Positions 33,808 through 41,729 are shown, counted from the first letter of the stretch. The stretch is 64,000 nt of DNA from Mycolicibacterium chubuense NBB4 (GCF_000266905.1 NC_018027.1:1488001-1552000); one strand, 5' to 3'. Made by a program: numbers and translations. The notes: generated by a model from the letters alone, not told the origin.

Positions 33808-34895
33808 TGTATCCGGCAGTCAGGTTGGTGACAGTCGGCTGACCGGAGGTTGGTTTCCGATGGCTGAGTGGCGTCGTTGATTGTTGTAGTGCTCGAGCCA
33901 CGGGGCAAGGGCAGCGCAGCGATCGTCGTTTGAGTCGAAGACCTGCCGGTAGGCCCACTCGGTCTGCAAGGTCCTGTTGTAGCGCTCCACCTTTCCGTTC
34001 TGCCAGGGGCAGTGCGGTTTGATGAAGATGTGTTTGGCGCCGATCGCGGCGATGACGGCAGCGACGTCGTAGGAGCGTCGGTAGCTGAAGTGGTTGTCGG
34101 TGATGACGGCCTCGACGGTGGTGATGCCGTGGTCTGCGAAGTACGCGGCGGCACGGGCCAGGAACTGTGCGCAGGTCCGCCCTTTCTCGTCGTCGAGGAT
34201 CTCTGAGTAGGCCAATCGTGAGTGGTCATCGACGGCTGAATGGACGTAGTCAAATCCGATGCGGGCCTTCTTCTGCGCAAACGTCTTACCCATGTGTCGG
34301 CCATGAGCTTTCCAACCGCCACCGTCAGGAATGCGGCCAATCTTCTTGACGTCCATGTGAATCAGCTCGCCTGGTCGTGACCGTTCGTAGCGCCGAGTAG
34401 TGGCTTTCGACGCTCGGATGACCTCACCGGTCAGCGGATCGCAGTCACGCAGGTAAGGCAGTTGATGGCGCCGAAGTACCGCTGAGACAGTCCGGGCGCA
34501 CAGTCCGAGCTCATCGCCGATCCACTGTTGGCCGCGCCGCTCGTCCAGCCGAAGTGCCACGATCGCGGCCTCGACATGGGCCGGTGTTCGGGTCGGGCAG
34601 CGCCGGGGTCGAGACGACCGATCCACCAGGCCGGCTGGGCCCTCCTCCCGGTATCGGCGCACCCATCGATACGCGCACTGGCGCGACACGCCGAGTTCAG
34701 CGGCCACGTGTGCGGGCTTACGGCCATCGACGAGGACTCGATCAACGAGTAGTTGTCGGCCATGAACGGTCAACCGGGCATTAGCGTGGGGCACGAGGAC
34801 CTCCGTGTGTGAGTAGAGACGTCAGACATCTCCACTAAGCCCGGAGGTCCTCCCTTCTCACAGCAGAATCGTCAACAACGTCCCTGCCGGATACA
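33808..34895 (-). mobile_element. IS481-family insertion sequence, complete, 1088 bp
   Basis: Both termini read inward as TGTATCCGGCAG (12 bp perfect; left 33808-33819, right complement 34884-34895), with imperfect similarity continuing through GTTG-TGAC. A single intact IS481-type transposase gene fills the element, and flanking CCTAGT repeats mark the insertion. Intact ends, intact transposase and unmutated duplication suggest recent insertion. It lies after the stop codon of the DevS-like kinase, whose TAG is inside the right-hand duplication. Confidence 0.92.
33820..34794 (-). CDS. IS481-family transposase
   Basis: A 324-residue DDE transposase. N-terminal helix-turn-helix domain (residues 8-50, with RKPAHVAAELGVSRQCAYRWVRRY) and a second HTH near 88-110, then the rve catalytic core: first Asp in LIHMDVKK (Asp148), second in EAVITDNHFSY (Asp233), and the Glu in WQNGKVERYNRTLQ (Glu270), with the spacing expected of IS481/IS3-type enzymes. 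It starts with GTG. No frameshift is seen; it should be active unless the ends are defective, which they are not by eye. Confidence 0.93.
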   Translation of the reverse strand: MPHANARLTVHGRQLLVDRVLVDGRKPAHVAAELGVSRQCAYRWVRRYREEGPAGLVDRSSRPRRCPTRTPAHVEAAIVALRLDERRGQQWIGDELGLCARTVSAVLRRHQLPYLRDCDPLTGEVIRASKATTRRYERSRPGELIHMDVKKIGRIPDGGGWKAHGRHMGKTFAQKKARIGFDYVHSAVDDHSRLAYSEILDDEKGRTCAQFLARAAAYFADHGITTVEAVITDNHFSYRRSYDVAAVIAAIGAKHIFIKPHCPWQNGKVERYNRTLQTEWAYRQVFDSNDDRCAALAPWLEHYNNQRRHSAIGNQPPVSRLSPT

Positions 34896-34901
34896 CCTAG
34901 T
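34896..34901. repeat. Target-site duplication, right copy
   Basis: CCTAGT, identical to 33802-33807. The kinase stop codon (TAG on the minus strand, 34897-34899) is contained in this copy, so the coding frame of the kinase was not altered by the insertion. Confidence 0.9.
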
Positions 34902-36630
34902 GCCTGCCCGTCGGGGACTCTTCGTCGTCACCGACCGGCAACGGGCAGGTCCAACTGACGGTGGTGCCTCCCGATTCCGGGCTGGACAGTGTGCACCGGC
35001 CGCCGTGCGCGTCGGCTCTGAGCGCCATGTTGGACAGGCCGCTGTGCCGATCATTGTCCGCCGGGATACCGCAACCGTCGTCGCTGATCTCGATGGTCAG
35101 ATCGTCGTCCACCGCGACGTCGATGGTGATCGTGTTCGCTCCCGAGTGGCGGACGGCATTGCTGAGCGCCTCCAGCACAACGGCTTCGGCGTCGTCGGCC
35201 AGGTCGCCGGACACGACGTTCACCGGACCGCTCATGCGCACCGTGGTGGCGACGCGCCGGTTCTCGGTGATCCGCCCGACGGCCTCCTGGAGGCGCTGGG
35301 AGAACGTGCGGCGGTGGGTGTCGCAGTGATGGAGGTCGAAGATCGTCAACCGCATGTCGTCGATGACCGCTTGGAGGTCGTCGATGCAGTGCGTGATCCG
35401 CTGAGCGATCTCGGGAGCGCGCACCCGTCCCACGGTGCCCTGCAGATCGAGGCCCACGGCGAACACACGCTGGATGACCTGGTCGTGCATGTCGCGAGCG
35501 ATGCGCTCCCGATCGGCCAGCACGCTCAGCTGCTGGGATTCGCTGCGAGCCGCCGCCAGCGTCAGCGCCACCGCGGCGTGGGCGGCGAAATCGCTGACCA
35601 GGTCGAGATAGCCGGCGTCGAACGGTGATTGGGCAGCGTTGCGGGCGACGGCGATGACGCCCAGCGTCTCGTCGTCGGCGCGCAACGGCATCACGATCGC
35701 AGGCCGCTCGCCGACGTCGGTGAAAGCCTGAATCGGTCGCCGGAACGTCTCGGTGATCACCGGCCGCCCCGACCGGAAGACCTCGCCGCTGGTGGAGCCG
35801 TCGACGGGGATGAGCTGACCCAGCACGGCGTCGGCGTGCACGCCGACGGCGGCGGACACCACGAGGGTGTCGACCTCGCCGCCGGGTTCGTTCGGCTCGA
35901 CCGGTACGAGGACGATGCCCTGCTCGGCGCCAGTCAGCTCCATGGCGCGCTGCACGATCAGATTCAGGGGCCGCTGGGGGGTGTCCTCGGACAGCAGTGC
36001 CGCGGTGATCGCCCTGCTCGCGTCGGTCCAGCGAGCAGACGCCCGCGTCAGCTCGAACAGCCGGGCATTGTCGATCGCCACCGACGCGGCCGAGCCGAGT
36101 GCCCGGATGGTGACTTCGTCACTGGCGGTGAAGCACTGGTCCGGCCGGTCGTCGGCGACGAACAGCGCACCGTAGACAGCGCCCCGGATCATGATGGGCA
36201 TGCCCAGAAACGCCCTCATCACGGGGTGGTGCTCCGGGAATCCGACCGCTCTCGGGTCTTCGGTGAGGTCACGCAACCGCAGGGGCTCGTCGCGGTCCTG
36301 CAACACCCCGAGAAGGCCCTTACCGGCCGGCAGATGACCGATGCGGCGCGCGGTCTCCTCGTCGAGTCCCTCGTGCACGAACGACGACAGGGTGCCGTCG
36401 GGGCGCCACACCCCGATCGCACCGTAGCGCGCACTCGTCACGCTCATCGCCGCGTTCACGATCCGGACCAGCGTCGCGTCGAGGTCGAGGTCCGAGCTGA
36501 TCTCGATCGCCACCCGCAGCAACTCGCCCATCTGCTCGCGATCGGCGACCAGTTCCTCGAGCTGCTGGTGCATGCGACTGAGGTAGTCGGGCCGGCGCAA
36601 GCCGAACGGAGCCAGATAATCGCTCGTCAT
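34897..36630 (-). CDS. DevS/DosT-type GAF-domain sensor histidine kinase
   Basis: A 577-residue sensor kinase, nearly the length of M. tuberculosis DevS (578). GAF-A spans about 50-200 and holds the segment VGFPEHHPVMRAFLG, whose second His (His135) aligns with the haem ligand His149 of DevS. GAF-B follows at about 225-375. The kinase module has the phosphoacceptor helix DRERIARDMHDQVIQRVF and a C-terminal ATPase with SNAVRHS and ISDDGCGIP. It would sense O2, NO or CO and phosphorylate a DosR-type regulator. Start chosen at ATG 36630; an upstream ATG at 36711 and a TTG at 36819 extend it with no visible domain. A DosR-like box lies 248 bases upstream. An IS element follows its stop directly. 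Confidence 0.9.
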   Translation of the reverse strand: MTSDYLAPFGLRRPDYLSRMHQQLEELVADREQMGELLRVAIEISSDLDLDATLVRIVNAAMSVTSARYGAIGVWRPDGTLSSFVHEGLDEETARRIGHLPAGKGLLGVLQDRDEPLRLRDLTEDPRAVGFPEHHPVMRAFLGMPIMIRGAVYGALFVADDRPDQCFTASDEVTIRALGSAASVAIDNARLFELTRASARWTDASRAITAALLSEDTPQRPLNLIVQRAMELTGAEQGIVLVPVEPNEPGGEVDTLVVSAAVGVHADAVLGQLIPVDGSTSGEVFRSGRPVITETFRRPIQAFTDVGERPAIVMPLRADDETLGVIAVARNAAQSPFDAGYLDLVSDFAAHAAVALTLAAARSESQQLSVLADRERIARDMHDQVIQRVFAVGLDLQGTVGRVRAPEIAQRITHCIDDLQAVIDDMRLTIFDLHHCDTHRRTFSQRLQEAVGRITENRRVATTVRMSGPVNVVSGDLADDAEAVVLEALSNAVRHSGANTITIDVAVDDDLTIEISDDGCGIPADNDRHSGLSNMALRADAHGGRCTLSSPESGGTTVSWTCPLPVGDDEESPTGRH

Positions 36631-37036
36631 AGACAGTTCCGCGGGAGCGAGAGGACCGCGCGACGCGGGCGGGACGGCGGAGCGGTGCGGGACCGCATCA
36701 CCGCGACGCATACACACAGCGGGTGAAGCCTGTTTCCGCTTGACGACATGTAAGGCTGCCCTTTTCCTCAAGGCATTCGAGCACACAAGCAAAAATTGAC
36801 GTTGTTGAACAATGCCCAATTGTAGCCGCAGACCCGAGTGTGCACGGCGCGTTGAGCTGTGGATTTGATGTCAGGTAGGGACCGAAGACCCTATGCAGTC
36901 GTTACGGCTACGCGTAACATCCCGCTACGTGGCTGCGGTTCACCAGCGGTGCTGGGAATGCGGCGCCGGGTTCTATGGCCGCGCCGATGCCTAATTCTGT
37001 TGTGGCGCATGCCGACAGAAGGCGTACCGAGCCCGG
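36631..37036. other. 406-bp intergenic region with a DosR-like box and a second dyad
   Basis: Between the DevS-like kinase (minus strand) and a small gene (plus strand). It contains the box at 36878 and a perfect dyad GTTACG-N6-CGTAAC (36901-36918). Bases 36760-36830 are comparatively AT-rich (CAAAAATTGACGTTGTTG), so the kinase may have a long untranslated leader. Some open frames exist, but none has a ribosome site and family resemblance. Confidence 0.6.
36878..36891. promoter_or_regulatory. DosR-like box upstream of the DevS-like kinase
   Basis: GGGACCGAAGACCC: both halves match GGGAC-N4-GNCCC exactly, flanked by TA on both sides. One of the two best copies in the window. Confidence 0.75.
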
Positions 37037-37228
37037 ATGCGGCACCGCGCCGCCGGTGACGTCGCCCCGGAGGCCCGGCTGCGGGACGCGATCGTGAAGG
37101 CGCGCGAGTCGCGGAAACAGGCCCGTGCCGCGGTGGTGCGCGCGAAGGTCGCGCGGCGCGCTGCCGAAGACGTCAGGCTTTCCCGCCGCAAGGAACCGGA
37201 CGGCTCCACGGCTGAGGTCGACAGGTAG
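37037..37228 (+). CDS. Small basic helical protein
   Basis: A 63-residue protein, rich in Arg, Ala and Glu (RLRDAIVKARESRKQARAAV and KVARRAAEDVRLSRRK), predicted to be one long helix. It has no family. Support is the strong third-codon GC bias along the frame, with an upstream stop leaving ATG 37037 as the only start; the ribosome site is weak. Possibly a nucleic-acid or ribosome-binding peptide, by composition only. Convergent with the PPOX gene. Confidence 0.45.
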   Translation: MRHRAAGDVAPEARLRDAIVKARESRKQARAAVVRAKVARRAAEDVRLSRRKEPDGSTAEVDR

Positions 37229-37245
37229 CTCGAGCGCAGCGGTAT

Positions 37246-37698
37246 TCATTGCCGGCTTTCATGCCAGGCCGGACCACCTTCGAATCGTCCCGTCTTCTCT
37301 CGCAGCAGGATCCGGTAGACGGTGGCGTCCCCGGGGCCGCCGTCAGACGGCGCGTGGTGGTCGTGGTCCACGGGCAGCAGAGGCATGAGCCGGTCGACGA
37401 GAAGTGCCATGCCTTCTCGAGCCTGCTCATCGTGGAGTTCCTCGAAACGGCCCCACGCAATCACACTCCGCCAGTTCGCCAGGTCATCGACGTGCTCGAC
37501 CTCGAAACACACATTCGGGTTGTCCCGCATGGCTTTTCGCTTCATGCCGGCCATCGTGTGGCCGTAGACGAATCCGTCGCGGTAGACGTAGCAGGTCGGT
37601 ACCACGTAAGGCCGGTCGTCGCTCACGCAGCCGATCCGCGCGATGGTTTGCTCGCCGAGGAGACGTTCGATCTCGTCGGCCGACAGGACTCCGAGCAC
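37246..37698 (-). CDS. PPOX-family (pyridoxamine 5'-phosphate oxidase-like) protein
   Basis: A 150-residue flavin-binding split-barrel protein. Signature: LSADEIERLLGEQTIARIGCV at the start, VVPTCYVYRDGFVYGHTMAGMKRKAM with the phosphate-binding residues, and RSVIAWGRFEEL as the second half of the barrel; a His-rich loop DHDHHAPSDG precedes the last strand. The GTG at 37698 has GAAGGGA at good distance; GTG at 37776 extends it by 26 residues. Proteins of this group are common in DosR-type clusters. The gene faces away from a DosR-like box at 37822, which lies 124 bases upstream, so it may share that promoter region with the gene at 37902. Confidence 0.8.
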   Translation of the reverse strand: MLGVLSADEIERLLGEQTIARIGCVSDDRPYVVPTCYVYRDGFVYGHTMAGMKRKAMRDNPNVCFEVEHVDDLANWRSVIAWGRFEELHDEQAREGMALLVDRLMPLLPVDHDHHAPSDGGPGDATVYRILLREKTGRFEGGPAWHESRQ

Positions 37699-37821
37699 TG
37701 TGATCGTCCCTTCGCTTGACCCGCGTTCCGTCCAACACATCACCGCGGGAGCCGGCACACCAGGGTCTGACGTCACATGTGTCGGTGTGGGCGCCGGAGG
37801 CGACTATCGCCCAGAGACAGT

Positions 37822-37835
37822 GGGACTTTCGGCCG
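37822..37835. promoter_or_regulatory. DosR-like box between PPOX and the 100-residue protein
   Basis: GGGACTTTCGGCCG: first half GGGACTTT perfect, second half GGCCG one base off. 67 bases upstream of the ATG at 37902 and 124 upstream of the divergent PPOX start. Confidence 0.7.
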
Positions 37836-37901
37836 TAGGCAGGTGCCGCCGCGCGGCTTAGCGTCGATCGCGCGTGACAACCACTATGGAAGGAAACCAG
37901 C

Positions 37902-38204
37902 ATGTCCCAGGCTACCGAGTCCAAGACCGTGGCCACCCGTCCGGGTGAGCTGCTCGAGGAGGTGCGCGAATCGGCGCGCGTCGGCCAGCACGCGGCTGCG
38001 GAGGCGATTCGCGACTTCCGCCGGATACTCGATGACGCGATCCCCGAGGCCGTGCAACCGCTGCGCACGAAGATCGTCGACGCGGCAGTCGAACTCGCCG
38101 ACAAGCTCGTGGCTGCCCAATACCAGTTCAACCGGAATCTGATCCGTACCGCGGACCGGGCGTTGAGCAAATCCGACGACAAAGGTGAGGGCACAGAGGC
38201 GTAG
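37902..38204 (+). CDS. Small helical protein (phasin-like), unknown
   Basis: A 100-residue, largely alpha-helical protein; helices around 18-45 and 52-85 with heptad-like spacing (EAIRDFRRILDDAI and KIVDAAVELADKLVAAQYQF). AAGGAA lies eight bases before the ATG. Composition resembles small phasin or stress proteins but no family is certain. A DosR-like box is 67 bases upstream, so hypoxic induction is expected. Confidence 0.75.
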   Translation: MSQATESKTVATRPGELLEEVRESARVGQHAAAEAIRDFRRILDDAIPEAVQPLRTKIVDAAVELADKLVAAQYQFNRNLIRTADRALSKSDDKGEGTEA

Positions 38205-38290
38205 GGAACTACGTGGAAGGGACGTCGGCGCGGCGAGGGCTCGACCGGGCCCTCGACGCGCCGGTCGCCCGGTTCGCCGCCGGTGGATGG

Positions 38291-38304
38291 ATGACCTTCG
38301 GCCC
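38291..38304. promoter_or_regulatory. Weak DosR-like box upstream of the hibernation factor
   Basis: ATGACCTTCGGCCC: second half perfect, two mismatches in the first. It lies 36 bases before the ATG at 38341, closer than the other boxes, so it is only a candidate. Confidence 0.35.
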
Positions 38305-38340
38305 TGATTCGGCGTGGTGTCGGTGAGGTAGCAAGGACCC

Positions 38341-39027
38341 ATGCGTTGCGGAACGAACGCTGCGGATGCCGTCGGCGCGGACGGCGAGGTACGGGTGAGG
38401 GTCACCCGGCACGCCGACTGGGCTGACGGGTTCGCGGTGGCCCAGGCCAATGTCGCGATCGGCGGCGTGCGGATGCGGGTACAGGTCGAGGGCCAGAGCG
38501 TGGCCGACGCGATCGACCGCCTGAAGGTCGAGTTGCATCGGCGGCTGCTCCCCGGCGGCGACGGGCACGCGGTGTCCGGCGAAGCGTGTGCCCGCAATTG
38601 CGTGCCCGGGCAGCGGCTGGCGTCGTGTCCCCGGCCGCCGCACGCGCGCATCGTCCGGCGCAAGTCGTTTCCGATGACGTCCTGCGCTGTCGACGACGCC
38701 GTCGACGCTATGGAGTTGCTGGGCTACGACTTCCACCTGTTCAGCGAGGAGAGCTCCGACACCGCGTGCGTGCTGTACCGGGGTGGTGCGAACGGCTACC
38801 GGCTGGCCCTGCAGACGCCCGCGCGCAGCGGGGAACTCCATCCGTTCCGCCGTCCCGTGGTCGTGAGTCCCTATCCACCGCCGTGCCTTCACGAAGTCGA
38901 TACGCCCGGCCGGCTCGGTCAGTCGGGTCTGCCGTTCCTGTTCTTCGTCGATGCCGACCTTCGCCGCGCGGGTGTGCTGTACCGCCGATACGACGGGCAC
39001 TACGGGCTGCTCACACCCGCCGCGTAG
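38341..39027 (+). CDS. rafH: Ribosome hibernation factor, RafH-like (two C-terminal HPF domains)
   Basis: A 228-residue S30AE-type protein. Residues 1-80 form the N-terminal ribosome-binding domain (VRVTRHADWADGF, VGGVRMRVQVEG, ADAIDRLKVELHRRL). Residues 103-160 are a first hibernation-factor C-terminal domain (VRRKSFPMTSCAVDDAVDAM, GYDFHLFSEE, CVLYRGGANGYRLAL), and residues 195-228 a second, shorter copy (SGLPFLFFVDADLRRAGVLYRRYDGHYGLL). This tandem arrangement is that reported for RafH (M. smegmatis MSMEG_3935), which silences ribosomes in hypoxia under DosR control. AAGGA lies about four bases before the ATG. The symbol is by architecture only. Confidence 0.85.
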   Translation: MRCGTNAADAVGADGEVRVRVTRHADWADGFAVAQANVAIGGVRMRVQVEGQSVADAIDRLKVELHRRLLPGGDGHAVSGEACARNCVPGQRLASCPRPPHARIVRRKSFPMTSCAVDDAVDAMELLGYDFHLFSEESSDTACVLYRGGANGYRLALQTPARSGELHPFRRPVVVSPYPPPCLHEVDTPGRLGQSGLPFLFFVDADLRRAGVLYRRYDGHYGLLTPAA

Positions 39028-39049
39028 GAGGACGTGGGGACCCGCCCTA

Positions 39050-39063
39050 GGGTCTTTCGGCCC
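39050..39063. promoter_or_regulatory. DosR-like box upstream of a USP gene
   Basis: GGGTCTTTCGGCCC: matches with one base off (T for A in the first half), 105 bases upstream of the ATG at 39168. Confidence 0.65.
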
Positions 39064-39167
39064 CCGGTCGGTGACCAATTCCCCGAGAGATCGCCGACGC
39101 GGTCGACTTAGCGTGTGAAGACCGCCGGACCCATCGCACCCGAGCCACCGCACAGGAGGAGGACGAG

Positions 39168-40061
39168 ATGACTTCTGCAGCAGCCTCGAAACCCCACGGA
39201 ATCGTCGTCGCGGTCGACGGGTCGCCGACGTCGCGCGCAGCGACGGACTGGGCCGCGCGCGAGGCGGCGCTGCGCCACGTAGCGCTGACCGTCGTGCACG
39301 TCGAGCCCTCCGACGAGATCGGTCCCTGGGTCGACATCCCGATCACCGAGGAATACCTCGCCGCGCGTGACCGTCAGGCGGCCGAGGTGATCGCCGATGC
39401 TCTCGACGTCGTCACTTCGGCGCTGGCCGAGACGCGAAAGGTACCCGTCGAGCAGCTCGTGCTGACCGGGCCGAAGATGCCGTCGCTGATCGACATGTCC
39501 AAAGATGCGGACATGATGGTCGTCGGGTGCCGTGGTCGGGGCGGCGTCGCCGGGCTGCTGCTGGGATCCACGAGCTCGGCGCTCGTGCACCATGCCCACT
39601 GTCCCGTCGCCGTCGTCCACGACGAAGAGCCGGTGTCGGACCGCGCCACCACCGCACCTGTGGTGGTGGGCATCGACGGATCACCCGCATCGGAGACCGC
39701 CACGGCGATCGCGTTCGACGAGGCGTCGCGCCGCGGCGTCGCGCTGGTCGCCGTGCACAGCTGGATGAACAACGCCGACCTCATGGCCTACGTGGCGCCT
39801 GACGTGCTCGAGGCGCAAGCCGACGAGGAACTGGCCGAACGGCTGGCCGGCTGGTGCGAGCGTTACCCGGATGTCGTGGTCCGCCGAGCCGTAGGCCAGG
39901 GCAATCCGGCTCATCGCCTGCTCGACGAAGCTCAACGCGCTCAGCACCTGGTGGTCGGCAGCCACGGACGTGGTGGTTTCGCGGGCCTGCTGCTCGGTTC
40001 GGTGAGCTGGGCTGTGGCGCAGGCGGCCAAGATACCGGTGATCGTGGCCCGGCAGTCCTGA
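39168..40061 (+). CDS. Tandem universal stress protein (UspA-type, two domains)
   Basis: A 297-residue protein with two complete Usp domains (about 8-150 and 160-297). Both have the ATP loop: VGCRGRGGVAGLLLGSTS near 120-137 and VGSHGRGGFAGLLLGSVS near 265-282, following the G-2x-G-9x-G(S/T) pattern. The N-terminal parts start IVVAVDGSPTSRAA and VVVGIDGSPASETA. This is the size and shape of Rv2623 (TB31.7), an ATP-binding DosR-induced USP. GGAGGA precedes the ATG. It should act in cytosolic stress adaptation. Confidence 0.9.
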   Translation: MTSAAASKPHGIVVAVDGSPTSRAATDWAAREAALRHVALTVVHVEPSDEIGPWVDIPITEEYLAARDRQAAEVIADALDVVTSALAETRKVPVEQLVLTGPKMPSLIDMSKDADMMVVGCRGRGGVAGLLLGSTSSALVHHAHCPVAVVHDEEPVSDRATTAPVVVGIDGSPASETATAIAFDEASRRGVALVAVHSWMNNADLMAYVAPDVLEAQADEELAERLAGWCERYPDVVVRRAVGQGNPAHRLLDEAQRAQHLVVGSHGRGGFAGLLLGSVSWAVAQAAKIPVIVARQS

Positions 40062-40093
40062 CCTTCGAGAAGACAGCGACGTCATGTGAGTAC

Positions 40094-40107
40094 AGGTCTT
40101 TAGACCC
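40094..40107. promoter_or_regulatory. DosR-like box upstream of the first nitroreductase
   Basis: AGGTCTTTAGACCC: a perfect GGTC-N4-GACC core with two deviations from the consensus. It lies 71 bases upstream of the ATC start and 119 bases upstream of the first in-frame ATG. Confidence 0.6.
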
Positions 40108-40177
40108 TCTTCATTGTGTTAGCCAGAGTGCATGCTCGGGAGACGAGAAACAGGACACGACCGATCGAGGTGCTCCC

Positions 40178-41179
40178 ATCAACAGTCCGCCTTTTCCTGA
40201 CGCCGAGACCCTGCGGTCGGCCCTGATGCTGGCCGTCAGGGCTCCGTCGGTGCACAACTCTCAGCCGTGGAGTTGGCGGGTGGGCCAGGACAGCCTGCAC
40301 CTTTACGCCAACCCCGACCTGGCGCTCCCGCAGACGGACCCCGACGCGCGGGACCTGATGCTCAGCTGCGGAGCGACACTGAACCACTGCCAGATCGCCC
40401 TTGCCGCCCTGGGCTGGCAGACCAGGGTCCACCACTTCCCGGATCCCTACGATCCGAATCACCTTGCGGCGCTGGAATTTCACCGGCTTCCGCCCGCGGA
40501 GGCGGACGTGTCCCTGGCCGCGGCGATCCCGCGTCGGTGCACCGACCGCCGCAATTACAGTGCGTGGCCGGTGCCGCAGCACGACATCGCGATGATGGGT
40601 GCGCGCGCAGCACGTGTCGGGGTGATGCTGCGCCGCTTCGACGAGCTCGTCAGCCTGCGACGCCACGTGCTGGACGCGGAGTGGCGGCGGCACAACGACG
40701 CCGATTACCTGGCGGAGCTGGCCAGGTGGAGCGGACGGTACGAGTCGACCGCCGGTGTCCCCGCGCGGAGCACCCCACCGCCGGATCCATCCGCCGTGAT
40801 CCCCGCGCGGTCCTTCGCCGGTGCCGTGCTTCCGCAGCCCGCCGAAGCCGCACCCGAAGAGGACAACGGCGTCGTGGTGGCCCTGGGCACCGTCAACGAC
40901 GACCGAGTGTCACAGCTGCGGGCCGGTGAAGCCACCAGCGTGGTGTTGTTGACCGCCACGGCGGCAGGGCTGGCGAGTTGCCCGATCACGTCGCCGCTGG
41001 AGTTTCCCGACATCCGCGCCGAGGTGGGCGCGGACGTCTTCGGTGCGGACGGCCATCCGCAGATGCTGTTGCGCATCGGCTGGGCGGCGGTGAACGCGGA
41101 CCCGCTGCCCAGCACGCCACGGCGCCCGCTGCACGAGGTCGTCAGACGTCTCGACGGCTCGGCGTTCACGCGTCTTTGA
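40178..41179 (+). CDS. Acg-type nitroreductase, start codon apparently ATC
   Basis: A 333-residue flavin nitroreductase-like protein of the Acg group, which is DosR-regulated in M. tuberculosis and has lost or altered the usual NADPH site. Recognisable: LAVRAPSVHNSQPWSW near 18-33, LMLSCGATLNHCQIALAALGW near 65-85, RRCTDRRNYS, GTVNDDRVSQLRAGEAT and a terminal PQMLLRIGWA. The paralogue at 46197 starts 19 residues before its RAPS. Here that point falls on ATC (40178), preceded by GAGGTG, and no ATG, GTG or TTG exists in frame before ATG 40226, which would remove 16 residues. Either a rare start or a base change. It overlaps the convergent GNAT gene by 14 bases. Confidence 0.8.
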   Translation: MNSPPFPDAETLRSALMLAVRAPSVHNSQPWSWRVGQDSLHLYANPDLALPQTDPDARDLMLSCGATLNHCQIALAALGWQTRVHHFPDPYDPNHLAALEFHRLPPAEADVSLAAAIPRRCTDRRNYSAWPVPQHDIAMMGARAARVGVMLRRFDELVSLRRHVLDAEWRRHNDADYLAELARWSGRYESTAGVPARSTPPPDPSAVIPARSFAGAVLPQPAEAAPEEDNGVVVALGTVNDDRVSQLRAGEATSVVLLTATAAGLASCPITSPLEFPDIRAEVGADVFGADGHPQMLLRIGWAAVNADPLPSTPRRPLHEVVRRLDGSAFTRL

Positions 41180-41729
41180 CGTCCTCGACTCCGTCGAGAT
41201 CCAGGCGGAGCCGGAGCACCTCTCCGTCGCGGTGCTGAGCGACCGGCCAGCCCGCCTCCCGGATCACCTCCCGCATCGCATGGTTGCCGGCGTGCACGTC
41301 GGCCACGAGGTGGTGGATCCCCGAGGCTTTGGCGCGATGCCCGAGTTCCCGCAGCAGGGTGGTGCCGATTCCCCGGTCGTGCTGGTCGTGGGCGACGGCC
41401 ACGGCGATCTCGGCGAAGCCCGGCCGAGGCAGCACGGCGTAGTTGCCGACCCCGACCAGCTCGCCGGATTCGAACACGCCGAGTGCGACCATGTCGTCGA
41501 CACGTGCGGTCTCGGGTTGCGTCTCGGGTGCTGTCAAGGACAGCGCCCACTCGCCGATATAGGTCGGATAGGCCGTGAGGAACCGCAGATAGCGCTCCCT
41601 GGGGGTCAACTCGCTGGCGAGTCGGACCACGTCGTCGTAGTCGCTGGGCGTCAGAGCGCGCAGCGTCACGACGGCGCCGTCCAGCAGTGTGCGCACGGTA
41701 CCGTCACCGGCGCCGGGAGTGCCCGTCAT
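41166..41729 (-). CDS. GNAT-family N-acetyltransferase
   Basis: A 187-residue acetyltransferase. Acetyl-CoA-binding region: VGVGNYAVL, then AEIAVAVAHDQHDRGIGTTLLREL, where the Q/R-x-x-G-x-G/A loop (DRGIGTTLL) binds the pyrophosphate, and the last helix GIHHLVADVHAGNHAMREVIREAGW. Substrate unknown (protein lysine or small molecule). AAGGGG precedes the ATG at 41729. Two DosR-like boxes lie just upstream, shared with the divergent membrane protein. The 3' end overlaps the nitroreductase end by 14 bases. Confidence 0.88.
   Translation of the reverse strand: MTGTPGAGDGTVRTLLDGAVVTLRALTPSDYDDVVRLASELTPRERYLRFLTAYPTYIGEWALSLTAPETQPETARVDDMVALGVFESGELVGVGNYAVLPRPGFAEIAVAVAHDQHDRGIGTTLLRELGHRAKASGIHHLVADVHAGNHAMREVIREAGWPVAQHRDGEVLRLRLDLDGVEDVKDA

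Noticed and set aside
33797..33810. GGGACCTAG next to the left IS end as a DosR box
   Set aside because: Even after removing the element and one duplication the second half reads TGCCT, not GNCCC; half a site only.
36631..36819. Extended N-terminus of the DevS-like kinase from a TTG at 36819
   Set aside because: The added 63 residues have no domain and TTG would be needed; ATG 36630 gives the DevS length.
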